This document shows positions 37,001 to 46,178 of a DNA stretch of 64,000 nt, piece after piece. The first letter of the stretch is position 1. Every line of letters starts with the position of its first letter. Made by a program: the position numbers and the translations under genes. The stretch is from Shinella lacus (GTDB lineage: Bacteria; Pseudomonadota; Alphaproteobacteria; Rhizobiales; Rhizobiaceae), in contig NZ_WHSB02000017.1 in the NCBI RefSeq assembly GCF_010994755.1, positions 62,001-126,000 of the forward strand, in the 5' to 3' direction. The notes beneath the pieces were generated by a model. That model was given only the letters and a program-made list of their open reading frames with translations. It had not been told where the DNA came from and did not search any database.

Positions 37001-37155
37001 AACTCGGTTTCTTCAGGGCTCTGAAGGGATACCAAACCCGTCGTGTGAGCCCCAACCTCGCAGCCAATCCTTGCCAACTTCTTAAATCGAGCAAGCGGCC
37101 GCAACCCGTTGAAAAACAGGGTAAACAGCGGGTAAAATGATATGGTTAATGAGCT

Positions 37156-37902
37156 CTAACTGAAGGAGCGGACGAGGCTTCCGACGAGCAGATTCCAGCC
37201 GTCGATCAGCACGAAGAACAGGATCTTGAAGGGCAGCGAAATCGAGGTCGGCGGCAGCATCATCATGCCCATGGCCATGGTGATGGTGGCGACGATCATG
37301 TCGATGACGAGGAAGGGCAGCACGACCAGGAAGCCGATTTCGAAGCCGCGTCGGATTTCCGAGATCATGAAGGCCGGGATGACGACGCGCAGGTCCGCGA
37401 TGTTGTTCTGGACGACCGTCTGGCCACGCTCTTCGGCAAGCGAGATGAAGAGCTCGAGGTCCTTGTCGCGGGTGTTGGCCACCATGAATTCGCGGAACGG
37501 TTCCGCAATGCGCCGCATCGCTTCGGTCTCGTCGATCTGGTTGGCGATCATCGGCTCGACGCCGTTCTGCCAGGCGCGGTCGAAGGTCGGCGCCATGACG
37601 TAGAAGGTCATGAACAGCGCGAGCGACACGAGAATCATGTTGGACGGCGTGGTGGCAAGCCCCATGCCGGAGCGCAGGATCGAAAACGCGATGACGAAAC
37701 GCGGAAAGCTCGTCACCATGATGAGAATGCCGGGGGCGACCGAAAGGACGGTCAAAAGCCCGAAGGTGCGGATGATCCAGGACGCGACCGAGCCATCGAT
37801 GGGCGCGTTAAGGAGATCGCCCGGCAGCTGCAACTGCTGCTGGGCGTAGGCCGCACCGGTCATCGCCATCATGGCGACGAAGGTCAGAAGGGCTCGAATC
37901 AT
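37156..37902 (-). CDS. fliP: Flagellar export gate protein FliP
   Basis: 248 residues: a cleavable signal peptide (MIRALLTFVAMMAMTGAAYA), then membrane segments with the FliP/SctR signature SVAPGILIMVTSFPRFVIAFSILRSGMG and the late MMMLPPTSISLPFKILFFVLIDGWNLL. It forms the export channel with FliQ and FliR. It is the last gene of the flgF-to-fliP gene string and its start overlaps fliL (ATGA). No fliO was seen next to it. Confidence 0.95.
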   Translation of the reverse strand: MIRALLTFVAMMAMTGAAYAQQQLQLPGDLLNAPIDGSVASWIIRTFGLLTVLSVAPGILIMVTSFPRFVIAFSILRSGMGLATTPSNMILVSLALFMTFYVMAPTFDRAWQNGVEPMIANQIDETEAMRRIAEPFREFMVANTRDKDLELFISLAEERGQTVVQNNIADLRVVIPAFMISEIRRGFEIGFLVVLPFLVIDMIVATITMAMGMMMLPPTSISLPFKILFFVLIDGWNLLVGSLVRSFS

Positions 37903-38432
37903 TCGATCACAAAACTTCGGAACATGACGTTGGTTACGCGCCCTTCGGACCGAAGGTCAACCCGCTCCTGCAGGTCTTCCCGGAGATATTGGAAACCGCG
38001 GGGTCCCTGCACCTGCTGGAGCGAGACCGTGCGCATGTAGGCCATGATGTCCTGGTGGATTTCTTCGGCCAGAACCACGTCCGGAACGCCCTTGAACATC
38101 AGCGCGACTTCGAGGCGCACGCGGTTGTCGGAGGGATAGGCGAGATTGCTGGTGATCGGGTCGAGCAGCACGACTCCGTTCGCCGGAGTGGAGATATGCG
38201 GCACGGCCTCCGCCGCATCGCCTTCCGCACCGCCGCCATGGCCGTCTCCGCCAGCGGCGGCCTCGGCTGCCGCGACCTCTTCCGCCGGCTTATCGGTGGG
38301 CGGCGGGGCCAGCATGTTGCCGACGAGCCAGCCGCCGCCGAGCGCCAGGACCGTCAGCACCGCGATTGCCGCGATGGTGATGACCAGCGAGGGCTTCTTC
38401 TTCTCCTCGACGACTTCCGCTTCGTCCGCCAT
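37899..38432 (-). CDS. fliL: Basal-body protein FliL
   Basis: 177 residues. There is a short charged cytoplasmic N terminus, one membrane helix (about 15-40, LVITIAAIAVLTVLALGGGWLVGNML), a Glu/Ala/Gly-rich periplasmic linker, and a stomatin-like periplasmic domain ending VTNVMFRSFVIE. FliL surrounds the stators and stabilises the motor. It is coupled to fliP and lies 31 nt after flgH. Confidence 0.93.
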   Translation of the reverse strand: MADEAEVVEEKKKPSLVITIAAIAVLTVLALGGGWLVGNMLAPPPTDKPAEEVAAAEAAAGGDGHGGGAEGDAAEAVPHISTPANGVVLLDPITSNLAYPSDNRVRLEVALMFKGVPDVVLAEEIHQDIMAYMRTVSLQQVQGPRGFQYLREDLQERVDLRSEGRVTNVMFRSFVIE

Positions 38433-38463
38433 GCTTTTCTTTCCGGGTTGCTAGGGTTTGGCG

Positions 38464-39174
38464 TCAGATCGGCGAGAGCAGGTCGACGGCCTGTTGGCCC
38501 CATGGCGGCTGCTGCACTTCGGTCAGGCGGCCGCGGCCCCCGTAAGAGATGCGGGCTTCCGCGATGCGCTCGTAGGCGATCTGGTTGTCGGAATCGACGT
38601 CCTGCGGGCGCACGATGCCGGCAACGTTCAGGATGCGGAGCTCGTGGTTGACGCGCACTTCCTGCGAACCGCTGATCAGGAGATTGCCGTTCTCGATCAC
38701 GCCCGTCACGACCGCGGCGACGAGCAGGTTCAACCGTTCGGACCGCTCCGTCGTGCCATCGCCCTTGGTGCTGGTCGACGAGCCGTAGTTCAGGTCGGCT
38801 TCCGTATCAGTCTTGAAATTGTTCCCCGAGCCGCCGAAACCGAGATTCATGCCGCTCTTGTTGGTGCGCGAGCGGTCAGTCTTGTTGTCGAAGGTCGCCC
38901 GGTCGTTGACGCGGATGTTGACGGTCAGGATGTCGCCGATCTTGAAGGCGCGCGAATCCTTGAAGAGCGCCGACTGCTGGTCGCTCCAGATCGAATAGCC
39001 GGACACCGCCGTGCGCGGCTGCTTCGGATACATGGCAAGCTGCGGGGTTTCCGCATAGTTCAGCCCGCTGCCGATCGGGCTCATCGCCGGCGCCTTGCCG
39101 ATCTCGTTCAAGGCCTGGCTGGAGCAACTCGACAAAGCCAGCGCGACGGCGAGTGCTGAGGCGGTCTTCTTCAT
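38464..39174 (-). CDS. flgH: Flagellar L-ring lipoprotein FlgH
   Basis: 236-residue outer-membrane lipoprotein. The signal peptide ends in the lipobox LSSC (lipidated Cys at about 17). The body shows SIWSDQQSALFKDSRAFKIGDILTVNI, then LNLLVAAVVTGVIENGNLLISGSQEVRVNHE, both FlgH-typical. It makes the L ring around the rod. The start overlaps the motE stop (ATGA). Confidence 0.95.
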   Translation of the reverse strand: MKKTASALAVALALSSCSSQALNEIGKAPAMSPIGSGLNYAETPQLAMYPKQPRTAVSGYSIWSDQQSALFKDSRAFKIGDILTVNIRVNDRATFDNKTDRSRTNKSGMNLGFGGSGNNFKTDTEADLNYGSSTSTKGDGTTERSERLNLLVAAVVTGVIENGNLLISGSQEVRVNHELRILNVAGIVRPQDVDSDNQIAYERIAEARISYGGRGRLTEVQQPPWGQQAVDLLSPI

Positions 39175-39713
39175 GACGGGTCCTTTGACGTGTTCGGGTC
39201 GCCCGCAATCGCAATAAGGCGGGTAAGCAGCGCGGCCTTATCGGCCGGCATTTCGGCAAGGATGGTGCTCGACTGGCGCGGCGGCAGCTTCATGATGATC
39301 GCCGAGGCGATCTCCGGGTTGATCTCGGCGAGCTGGCCGGCAGCCGCATCCGGCTTCATCTTGCGGTAGATCTCGACGAGGCCGCCCTCTGCCATCTTGA
39401 GGAAGTCATTGCGGCGTTTCAACCAGTCCTCATATTCCGCCCGTCGGGCCTCTAGCGTCTTGATGCGCTCGTCGACGCCCTTCTGGAGGTTTTCCAGCTC
39501 CTGCTTCTGGAGGAGATAGCGCTGGTCGCGCGCCGCATCCGCGATGTTGGTGCAGAATTCGCGGATCTCGTCGGCGGTCGCCTTGGTCGTCATGATGACC
39601 GGGCGCTCTTCGGCGAAGGCGCCGGGTATGGCCATCAGGACGAAACCCGCCATCGGTAGCGCGAGCTTGCGCGCCAGCGTCTTCACGGCGGTAAGGGTCG
39701 ATATGGTGGTCAT
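39171..39713 (-). CDS. motE: Motility protein MotE (MotC chaperone)
   Basis: 180 residues: a signal-type N terminus (KLALPMAGFVLMAIPGAFA), a central coiled coil (about 65-110, LLQKQELENLQKGVDERIKTLEARRAEYEDW) and a C-terminal MgtE-N-like helical segment (PEIASAIIMKLPPRQSSTILAEM). In S. meliloti MotE is a periplasmic chaperone that stabilises and folds MotC. It is encoded far from motC but within the basal-body operon, between flgI and flgH, with ATGA overlaps on both sides. Confidence 0.9.
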   Translation of the reverse strand: MTTISTLTAVKTLARKLALPMAGFVLMAIPGAFAEERPVIMTTKATADEIREFCTNIADAARDQRYLLQKQELENLQKGVDERIKTLEARRAEYEDWLKRRNDFLKMAEGGLVEIYRKMKPDAAAGQLAEINPEIASAIIMKLPPRQSSTILAEMPADKAALLTRLIAIAGDPNTSKDPS

Positions 39714-40825
39714 TGCAACACCAGTTCTGCCTGGAGGGCGCCTGCGGTCTTGATGCTCTGGAGGATCGAGATGATGCCGTCCGGCTTGACGCCGATGCTG
39801 TTCAGTCCGGAGACGAGCGAGCGCAGGCTGGAGCCGTCGAGCAGCGCGACCGTACCGCCGTCCTGCTGGACGAGGATATCCGTGTTCGGCTCGACCGCCG
39901 TCTCGCCCCTGGAGAAGGGTTCCGGCTGTACGACCTTCGGCATCTCGTTGATCTGCACGGTCAGCGTGCCGTAACTGACGGCGACGGGCGAGATGCGCAC
40001 ATCCTGGCCGATGACGATCGTTCCCGTGCGTTCGTTGACGACGACGCGCGCCGGCACGTCCGTCTCCACGACGAGGTTTTCGATATCGGCCATCAGGCGC
40101 GCGAGGTCGGCCATTTTCGGCTTTGCGATGTAGACGGACTGCGAATCGCGCGATTCGGCGATCGGCGAACCGTATTGCGCGGCCGCGTAGCGGTTGATCG
40201 CGTCAGCCATGCCGACGGCGGTGGAAAAGTCGGGGTTGCGCAATTGCAGGACGAGATCGGACGAATCCTTGAAGCGCGAGGGAAGCTCGCGTTCGATGAT
40301 CGCGCCGTTCGGCACACGGCCGGCGGTGGTGACGCCCTGCTGCACAGTCGCGGCCTCGCCGCCGGCGCTGATGCCGGTGACGACGATCGAGCCTTGCGCG
40401 ACCGCATAGATCTGGCCGTCGGCGCCCGACAGCGAGGTCATGACCAGCGTGCCGCCGCGCAGCGACGACGCATCGCCGAGCGAGCCGACGGTCACGTCAA
40501 TGCGGCTGCCGGGGCTGGCGAAGGGCGGCAGCGTCGCGGTGACGAGCACAGCGGCGATGTTTTTCGCCCGCGTCTGCGTACCGACCATGGAGATGCCGAG
40601 GTTCTGCAGCATGGCCCGCATGGACTGTTCGGTAAACGGCGACGAACGCATGCTGTCGCCGGTGCCCTGGAGGCCGACGACGAGGCCGTAGCCGATAAGC
40701 TGGTTGTCGCGGCCGGCCTGGAGCGAGGCGACATCCTTGATGCGAGCGGCCGGCAGCGCCGGGCCTGCCGCGAGCAGCAGGCAGGCGATCATGGCAAGGG
40801 CGTGGGAGAAGAGGTTACGCATCAT
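39710..40825 (-). CDS. flgI: Flagellar P-ring protein FlgI
   Basis: 371 residues: a signal peptide (MMRNLFSHALAMIACLLLAAGPALPAA) and the P-ring fold, with IKDVASLQAGRDNQLIGYGLVVGLQGTGDSM and the C-terminal DGIISILQSIKTAGALQAELVLQ. The start at 40825 overlaps the flgA stop (ATGA). The frame extends to 41278, but that extension only shadows flgA. FlgI forms the periplasmic bushing in peptidoglycan with help from FlgA. Confidence 0.95.
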   Translation of the reverse strand: MMRNLFSHALAMIACLLLAAGPALPAARIKDVASLQAGRDNQLIGYGLVVGLQGTGDSMRSSPFTEQSMRAMLQNLGISMVGTQTRAKNIAAVLVTATLPPFASPGSRIDVTVGSLGDASSLRGGTLVMTSLSGADGQIYAVAQGSIVVTGISAGGEAATVQQGVTTAGRVPNGAIIERELPSRFKDSSDLVLQLRNPDFSTAVGMADAINRYAAAQYGSPIAESRDSQSVYIAKPKMADLARLMADIENLVVETDVPARVVVNERTGTIVIGQDVRISPVAVSYGTLTVQINEMPKVVQPEPFSRGETAVEPNTDILVQQDGGTVALLDGSSLRSLVSGLNSIGVKPDGIISILQSIKTAGALQAELVLQ

Positions 40826-41331
40826 TTCGCCACCACATGCACGGTTCCGTCCGCCATGACCGTGCCGGAGACGGTCACGCCCGAATCCTTGTTGCGGATG
40901 CGGATCAGTTCGCCGGCGGCACCATCCTGCAAGGGGGTGCCGGACGCCCGGATGACGAGCGAGCCGTTGTCGAAGACCATCTGCACGGTCGTGCCGCGTG
41001 ACACGAGGAAGGGTTCGCGCAGCGCCGAGACGAGGATGACGCGACCCGGCAGCAGCGTGCGCTTGGTCACGAGCCCGCTGACCTCGTCGACATTCTGGGC
41101 AAAGCCCTTGACGATGTTCGGGTTGGTCACCTCGACCACTTCGAGCTGTCCCGCCTGGATCTCCTCGCCGGGATAGATGATGCGCTTGGGCACGACCGCG
41201 GTGCGCGTGTCGGCAAGGGCCGCATCGGCCACGAGAAGACCGACGAGCGCGGCGGGCGCGACGAGGGCCGCGCGCCACCGGATCGACCGGGTCTTTTCTT
41301 TCCGAAGAGCTGCTATCAGGCGAAACATCAT
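40822..41331 (-). CDS. flgA: P-ring assembly chaperone FlgA
   Basis: 169 residues, shorter than enterobacterial FlgA (about 219). There is a signal peptide, then an SAF-like domain: KRIIYPGEEIQAGQLEVVEV, then LLPGRVILVSALREPFLVSRG and TVMADGTVHVVAK. It is periplasmic and needed to polymerise FlgI. It lies between flgG (20 nt upstream) and flgI. Confidence 0.92.
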   Translation of the reverse strand: MMFRLIAALRKEKTRSIRWRAALVAPAALVGLLVADAALADTRTAVVPKRIIYPGEEIQAGQLEVVEVTNPNIVKGFAQNVDEVSGLVTKRTLLPGRVILVSALREPFLVSRGTTVQMVFDNGSLVIRASGTPLQDGAAGELIRIRNKDSGVTVSGTVMADGTVHVVAK

Positions 41332-41351
41332 GTTCCCCGCATGTCCGGTTG

Positions 41352-42134
41352 TTATCTCAGGTTCTTGCTGACCACGGCCGCCATTTCGTCCGCCGCCTGG
41401 ATGATCTTGGAGTTCATCTCATAGGCGCGCTGGGCGGAGATCAGGTCGGTGATTTCCTTGACCGGATCGACGTTCGAGGCTTCCAGGTAGTTCTGCTGGA
41501 TATAGGCGAAGCCCGCTTCGTCCGGGGCGCCGACATTGGCCGGGCCGGAGGCTGCGGTTTCGCGGAAGAGGTTTTCGCCGAGCGGCTCAAGGCCGGCCTC
41601 GTTGACGAAGTTCGCCAGCGTGATCTGGCCGAGTTCCTGCTGGTCACCGGCGACGGTGGCATAGACCTGGCCGGACTTGCTGACGGTGACTTCCGTCGCG
41701 TCGGCCGGAACGTTGATGCCCGGCACGACCGTGTAGCCGTCCAGCGTCACGAGCTGGCCGTCGGCATTGGTGTTGAAGGCGCCGGCGCGGGTGTAGAGCG
41801 TGGTGCCGTCCGCCGCCTCGATCTGGAACCAGCCGCGGCCGATCAGCGCGAGGTCGAAGGAGTTGCCGGTGCTGGTAAGGCCGCCCTGGAGGTGCAGGTT
41901 GCGCACCGCAGCGGTCTTGACGCCGAGGCCGACGATGGCGCCTTCCGGCACCACCGACTGGTTGGCGCGGTTCGGCACGCCGGCGGCGCGCTCCGTCTGG
42001 TAGAGAAGGTCGGAGAACTCGGCGCGGGCGCGCTTGAAGCCCGTCGTGTTGATGTTCGCGATGTTGTTCGCGATCACTTCGAGATTGGTCTGCTGCGCGT
42101 TCATGCCGGTGGCGGCAATGGCAAGGGCTTTCAT
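41352..42134 (-). CDS. flgG: Distal rod protein FlgG
   Basis: 260 residues, the usual FlgG length. Axial signatures: [35 protein letters not shown] at the N terminus and [34 protein letters not shown] at the C terminus. It builds the distal rod beyond FlgB/C/F. It follows fliE by 9 nt. Confidence 0.95.
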   Translation of the reverse strand: MKALAIAATGMNAQQTNLEVIANNIANINTTGFKRARAEFSDLLYQTERAAGVPNRANQSVVPEGAIVGLGVKTAAVRNLHLQGGLTSTGNSFDLALIGRGWFQIEAADGTTLYTRAGAFNTNADGQLVTLDGYTVVPGINVPADATEVTVSKSGQVYATVAGDQQELGQITLANFVNEAGLEPLGENLFRETAASGPANVGAPDEAGFAYIQQNYLEASNVDPVKEITDLISAQRAYEMNSKIIQAADEMAAVVSKNLR

Positions 42135-42143
42135 GTCCGGTCC

Positions 42144-42473
42144 TCAGATCTGCATTCTAGCGACTTCGAGATAGGCGGTGACGACCTTGTCGCGGATGGC
42201 GATGGCGGTCTGCAGCGACTGCTCGGCGTTCATGACGGCATCGACCACTTCGCGGGTCGAGGCCTTGCCCTGGATGGCTTCGAAGGACTTGGTTTCGCTG
42301 AGCTTCAGCGAATTGGCCGCGTCGGTCGCCATGTCGCCCATCACCTGGGCGAAGCTCATTCCGGTTGCGGTTCCCTGCGCGGCGGCAGCGGAAACGGGGT
42401 TCGACGTTTCCGTCACGCCCGAAAGGGGATTGGCGGAGAAGAGCGAATTGACGCCCTTGATGCTCTCGATCAT
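42144..42473 (-). CDS. fliE: MS ring-rod junction protein FliE
   Basis: 109 residues with the FliE C-terminal helix pair ([34 protein letters not shown]). It connects the FliF ring to the rod and is the first exported axial component. The start overlaps flgC (ATGA). Confidence 0.93.
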   Translation of the reverse strand: MIESIKGVNSLFSANPLSGVTETSNPVSAAAAQGTATGMSFAQVMGDMATDAANSLKLSETKSFEAIQGKASTREVVDAVMNAEQSLQTAIAIRDKVVTAYLEVARMQI

Positions 42474-42889
42474 TGCGATGCCCTCAGGAGGTCGATGGTC
42501 GCGCTGATCAGGTCGCGCGATTGTTTGATGCTCTGCAGGTTGGCTTCATAGGAGCGGTTGGCTTCCCGCATGTCGGCCATTTCGACCAGCATGTTGACGT
42601 TCGGCATCTTGACGATGCCCTGTTCGTTGGCCGCCGGATTGCCGGGATCGTATTCGGTCGAGAATTCGCCTTCGTCCACGCCCAGACGCTCGACCTCTAC
42701 GAGCGCCGCGCCGGTCGCCCGGTCGAGCTCGGCCGCGAAGGTCACGGTCTTGCGACGGAAGGGGTCGGCACCCGGCGTATCGCCTGTGGAGCGGGCGTTG
42801 GCGAGGTTTTCCGAGACGATACGGATGCGGGTGGATTGCGCCTCAAGTCCCGAGGCCGCGACTTTCAGTGAAGCTATGAGCGGATCCAT
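42470..42889 (-). CDS. flgC: Proximal rod protein FlgC
   Basis: 139 residues with the axial N terminus [35 protein letters not shown] and C terminus [30 protein letters not shown] proximal rod subunit. It lies 3 nt from flgB and overlaps fliE. Confidence 0.95.
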   Translation of the reverse strand: MDPLIASLKVAASGLEAQSTRIRIVSENLANARSTGDTPGADPFRRKTVTFAAELDRATGAALVEVERLGVDEGEFSTEYDPGNPAANEQGIVKMPNVNMLVEMADMREANRSYEANLQSIKQSRDLISATIDLLRASQ

Positions 42890-42892
42890 TTT

Positions 42893-43273
42893 TTACCTTC
42901 TGACTGTCATCAGCATCATGCGATGAAAGGCCTTGACGAGGCCGGCATTCAACTCGAAATCACGCTTGACCTGGCCCTCTTTCATGAGTTCCTCGGCAAG
43001 GCCGACGGTGTTGCCGGACTCCTGCACGCCGATCTCTTCGGTGGGCTTGGTGTCGATGACGCGGCTTGCCATTTCGGTTTCGGTGAAATGGCCCGGCTGC
43101 GTCGCCGCCATGCGGATGCCCGTGGTTTCGAGCACCGACTGGAAGGGGGTCACGTCCTTCGCCTTGAAGGCGGGCGTGTTCGCGTTGGCGATGTTGCCTG
43201 CAACCACGCTCTGGCGGACAGAAAGCCATTCGGCTTGTTTCGATGCCAGTTCAAACAGTTGTATCGGTTGCAT
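42893..43273 (-). CDS. flgB: Proximal rod protein FlgB
   Basis: 126 residues. N terminus MQPIQLFELASKQAEWLSVRQSVVAGNIANANTPAFKA is typical of FlgB. The ATG at 43273 has GGAG 6 nt upstream; in-frame alternatives at 43285 and 43333 are less family-like. A 195-bp gap to the preceding gene, with a small hairpin (43445-43462), suggests a promoter for flgB onward. Confidence 0.93.
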   Translation of the reverse strand: MQPIQLFELASKQAEWLSVRQSVVAGNIANANTPAFKAKDVTPFQSVLETTGIRMAATQPGHFTETEMASRVIDTKPTEEIGVQESGNTVGLAEELMKEGQVKRDFELNAGLVKAFHRMMLMTVRR

Positions 43274-43468
43274 GACAAGCTCCATCCTTGTTCGAGGCGA
43301 ACCTACGGAGCCAATCTTGCGTGGGACTTGCACCGGGTGAGCTTCACCGCCAAGTCCCTGAATTCCCCGGAAATAAAGTGCTCAAGCTGCTCTTGCCACA
43401 GCGAGCGGGCGGCCGGCATCCCTCATCGGACGGGCCGAATCGAAGGCGGGCGAAGGCCCGCCGTCGCG

Positions 43469-44038
43469 TCAGTTGCGTTTGACGATGTCGCCGTTCGAGG
43501 TGACGATGACCCAGGCGCCGTCGCGCTGTTCCAGCGTCGCCAGGCGGCTGTTGTCCGGCAGGATCGAGCCGACACGCACGATATACATGCCGCTCGCATC
43601 CTCGATCAGCGCCCGGCCGTTCGCCACATGCATCAGCCGGAAGCCGGACGAGGCGGGCAGCGGCTGGTCGAGACCGGTTTCCACCGGAGCGCCGAGCGTC
43701 GTCTTATCCTTTTCACTGCCGCCAGCGGTGGTCGCGGTCGAGACGGGATCGACGCTTTCCAGGCTCGGATCGTCGTCGTTATCGACCATCGCGGCAGGCG
43801 AGACACTCATCACTTCCTTGGGCTTCGTTTCCGGCAGGTCGCGGGTGTTGCCTTCCCAAAGTGCGGGAACCGAAAACTGATCCGGGTTGAGGAAAACGTA
43901 CCACGGAAAGAAAGCGGCCATGGCGGCCAGCAGCACGCCGGTGCCCACCAGCATCTTGTCGCCGGTGCTGTAACGCCCCTTCGTCATGCGCTTGATCGGC
44001 GGAACACTCTGGTCCGCATCGAAATCCGTCACTGTCAT
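43469..44038 (-). CDS. Conserved hypothetical flagellar-region membrane protein
   Basis: 189 residues. A cytoplasmic N terminus (about 28 residues) precedes one membrane helix (about 29-50, MLVGTGVLLAAMAAFFPWYVFL). An Asp/Thr-rich disordered segment (70-125) and a compact C-terminal domain follow (LMHVANGRALIEDASGMYIVRVGSILPDNSRLATLEQRDGAWVIVTSNGDIV) that looks like a small beta barrel, probably periplasmic. It is coupled to fliI (ATGA), and a gene in this position is conserved in rhizobial clusters. Function unknown; an export or basal-body role is suggested by position. Confidence 0.85.
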   Translation of the reverse strand: MTVTDFDADQSVPPIKRMTKGRYSTGDKMLVGTGVLLAAMAAFFPWYVFLNPDQFSVPALWEGNTRDLPETKPKEVMSVSPAAMVDNDDDPSLESVDPVSTATTAGGSEKDKTTLGAPVETGLDQPLPASSGFRLMHVANGRALIEDASGMYIVRVGSILPDNSRLATLEQRDGAWVIVTSNGDIVKRN

Positions 44039-45444
44039 CCCCTTCTCGTTGCTGGCGCGCCGCCCTGCCCGGCCGCGTTCTTCAGCGCGACCGCAAGGTC
44101 GGAGAACGCGTCACCGGCGGGCCTTTCGCCCGGCGTCTGTTTCAAAACCTCATAGATGATCGGCACCTGCTTGATCGCCATGTCGAGATCCGCATCGGCA
44201 CCCGGGCGATAACCGCCGATGAGGCGCAGGTCCCGTGTCTCCTCGAACCGGTGGATCAGCGCCTTCAGCCGCGACACCAGCTTCTCCTGGTCCGGCGTCC
44301 AGGCCTTGCGGGCGAGGCGCGAGATGGAGGCGAGCGGATTGATCGGCGGATAGCGGCCCTCTTCCGCAAGGCTGCGCTCAAGCACGATATGGCCGTCGAG
44401 AATGCCGCGCGTCGAGTCGGCGATCGGGTCGTTGTGGTTGTCACCGTCGACGAGGATCGAGATGATCGCGGTGATCGTGCCAGCACCCTCGGCGCCCGGC
44501 CCGGCGCGCTCCAGAAGGCGCGGCAGCTCGGTGAAAACGGAGGCGGGATAGCCGCGGGCGATCGGCGGCTCGCCGGAGGCGGTCGCCACTTCGCGGATCG
44601 CATGTGCAAAGCGCGTGACGCTGTCGATGATCAGCAGGACGTTGTCGCCCTGGTCGCGGTAATGTTCGGCGATGGTTACGGCGGTCAGCGGCGCCATCTT
44701 GCGCAGCATCGGGCTCTCGTCGCTGGTCGCGACGACGGCGACCGATTTCGCGAGATTGTCGCCGAGCGTATCTTCAATGAATTCACGCACTTCACGGCCA
44801 CGTTCGCCGACCAGCGCGATGACGACCTTGTCAAACGCTTCCGCGCGGGCAAGCATCGATAGAAGCGTCGACTTACCAACGCCGGAGCCGGCGAAGATGC
44901 CGAGGCGCTGGCCGAGGCAGAGCGGCGCGAAGATATCGATGGCGCGCACGCCGGTATGGAACCCTTTTTCGACGCGCTTGCGGGTCATCGAGGGCGGGGC
45001 GGAATTGGAGATCGAGCGACGCACGTCGCCCTGGACCAGCGGGCCGAGCCCATCGATCGGCTCGCCAAGCGCATTGATCGTGCGGCCACACCACGAGGAT
45101 GCCGGTGCGACGCGGAAGGCGCCCTTGCGGATGACGGTGTCGTGGATACCGATCGGCTCGCCCGGCTCGATGGGGCAGACGACGACCGTTTCCGGCTCGA
45201 CGCGCACGACTTCGCCCAGATGGATGCCGGTCGGGCTTCGATGCGCGACGAATTCGCCGAGGCGCACATGGCGCGACAGGCCGCTCACCGTATAGTTGCC
45301 GGACGCGATTGTCTGGACATGGCCGCCATGCACGACGGAAAATTCCGGCGAGGAATAGCGCCGCACCAGGCCCGCCATCGCGCTCAACATGCGGCCGCCA
45401 TCGGGGATACGGGTGTCGCTGGTCGTCCTCTTCTCTGCCGCCAT
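44035..45444 (-). CDS. fliI: Flagellar export ATPase FliI
   Basis: 469 residues. Walker A is GSGVGKST (about 186-193), Walker B VLLIIDSVTRFA (about 271-282), and the SARGYPASVFTELPRLLERAG-like segment and RSLAEEGRYPPINPLASISR follow. All are typical of the F1-beta-like type III ATPase. It unfolds and delivers substrates to the FlhA gate. The FliH-like and FliJ-like partners are encoded elsewhere in the window. It follows flgF by 6 nt. Confidence 0.96.
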   Translation of the reverse strand: MAAEKRTTSDTRIPDGGRMLSAMAGLVRRYSSPEFSVVHGGHVQTIASGNYTVSGLSRHVRLGEFVAHRSPTGIHLGEVVRVEPETVVVCPIEPGEPIGIHDTVIRKGAFRVAPASSWCGRTINALGEPIDGLGPLVQGDVRRSISNSAPPSMTRKRVEKGFHTGVRAIDIFAPLCLGQRLGIFAGSGVGKSTLLSMLARAEAFDKVVIALVGERGREVREFIEDTLGDNLAKSVAVVATSDESPMLRKMAPLTAVTIAEHYRDQGDNVLLIIDSVTRFAHAIREVATASGEPPIARGYPASVFTELPRLLERAGPGAEGAGTITAIISILVDGDNHNDPIADSTRGILDGHIVLERSLAEEGRYPPINPLASISRLARKAWTPDQEKLVSRLKALIHRFEETRDLRLIGGYRPGADADLDMAIKQVPIIYEVLKQTPGERPAGDAFSDLAVALKNAAGQGGAPATRRG

Positions 45445-45450
45445 GATCGT

Positions 45451-46176
45451 TTACCGGTTTCCGCCGAAGGTGCGGATGGCTTCCTTCAGCGATTCCTCGC
45501 TGTCGCGCATCAGCGATGCGATGCTTTCGAAGGCGCGCGTGACCTGGATGAGCTGCGTCATCTCGCCGATGGCGTTGACGTTGGATTCCTCGACATAACC
45601 CTGCACCACGCCGGCATCCATGCGGTCGACGACCGGTTCGGGCGGAATGGTGGTGATGATGCCGCTGTTGCCGGCGCGCACGAAGCCGCCGGAGAGATCG
45701 GCGTCGAACAGGCCGAGGGCCGCGACGGGCTGGCCGTTCTGGTTGAGCTGGCCGTCGGCGCTGAGCAGGATCGGTCCGTTGGCGAGATCGAGCTGGATCG
45801 GCCCGCCGCCGGCGTCGAGCACCGCATAGCCGTTGAGCGTCACCAGTTCGCCGGCATCGGTCACCGTGAAGCGGCCATCGCGGGTGAGCGTGGGGCCGGA
45901 AGGCGTCTCCACCTGGAACCAGGCGTCGCCCTTGATGGCGAAGTCGAGCGTGCCGCCGGTCTCCGTCATGCCGCCGCTGCGGGTGGACAGGAATTCGTTG
46001 CCCTGCGAGACGAAGGCGACGTCGGCGACCTTCTGATCGCTGACGACCTGGTTGAATTTCACTTCCGTGGCGCGGAAGCCGACGGTCGTCGAATTCGCGA
46101 CGTTGTCTGCAAGTGTCGTCAGGCGGCGATCAAGCGCAAGCTGGGACGAAAGCGATACATAGAGCCCGGTCTGCAT
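45451..46176 (-). CDS. flgF: Proximal rod protein FlgF
   Basis: 241 residues. MQTGLYVSLSSQLALDRRLTTLADNVANSTTVGFRA and the C-terminal VNAIGEMTQLIQVTRAFESIASLM are FlgF signatures. The ATG at 46176 lies 2 nt past the upstream stop. The frame reaches 46302 but that part only shadows the preceding gene. Confidence 0.93.
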   Translation of the reverse strand: MQTGLYVSLSSQLALDRRLTTLADNVANSTTVGFRATEVKFNQVVSDQKVADVAFVSQGNEFLSTRSGGMTETGGTLDFAIKGDAWFQVETPSGPTLTRDGRFTVTDAGELVTLNGYAVLDAGGGPIQLDLANGPILLSADGQLNQNGQPVAALGLFDADLSGGFVRAGNSGIITTIPPEPVVDRMDAGVVQGYVEESNVNAIGEMTQLIQVTRAFESIASLMRDSEESLKEAIRTFGGNR

Positions 46177-46178
46177 GA

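Noticed and set aside
36990-37001. Sigma-54 promoter in the flagellin leaders
   Set aside because: GGCATGATGC has GG and GC separated by 6 nt rather than the required 10, so it is not a -24/-12 element.
43445-43462. Terminator after the hypothetical gene upstream of flgB
   Set aside because: A 7-bp GC hairpin is present but without a T-run, so I did not list it as a terminator.
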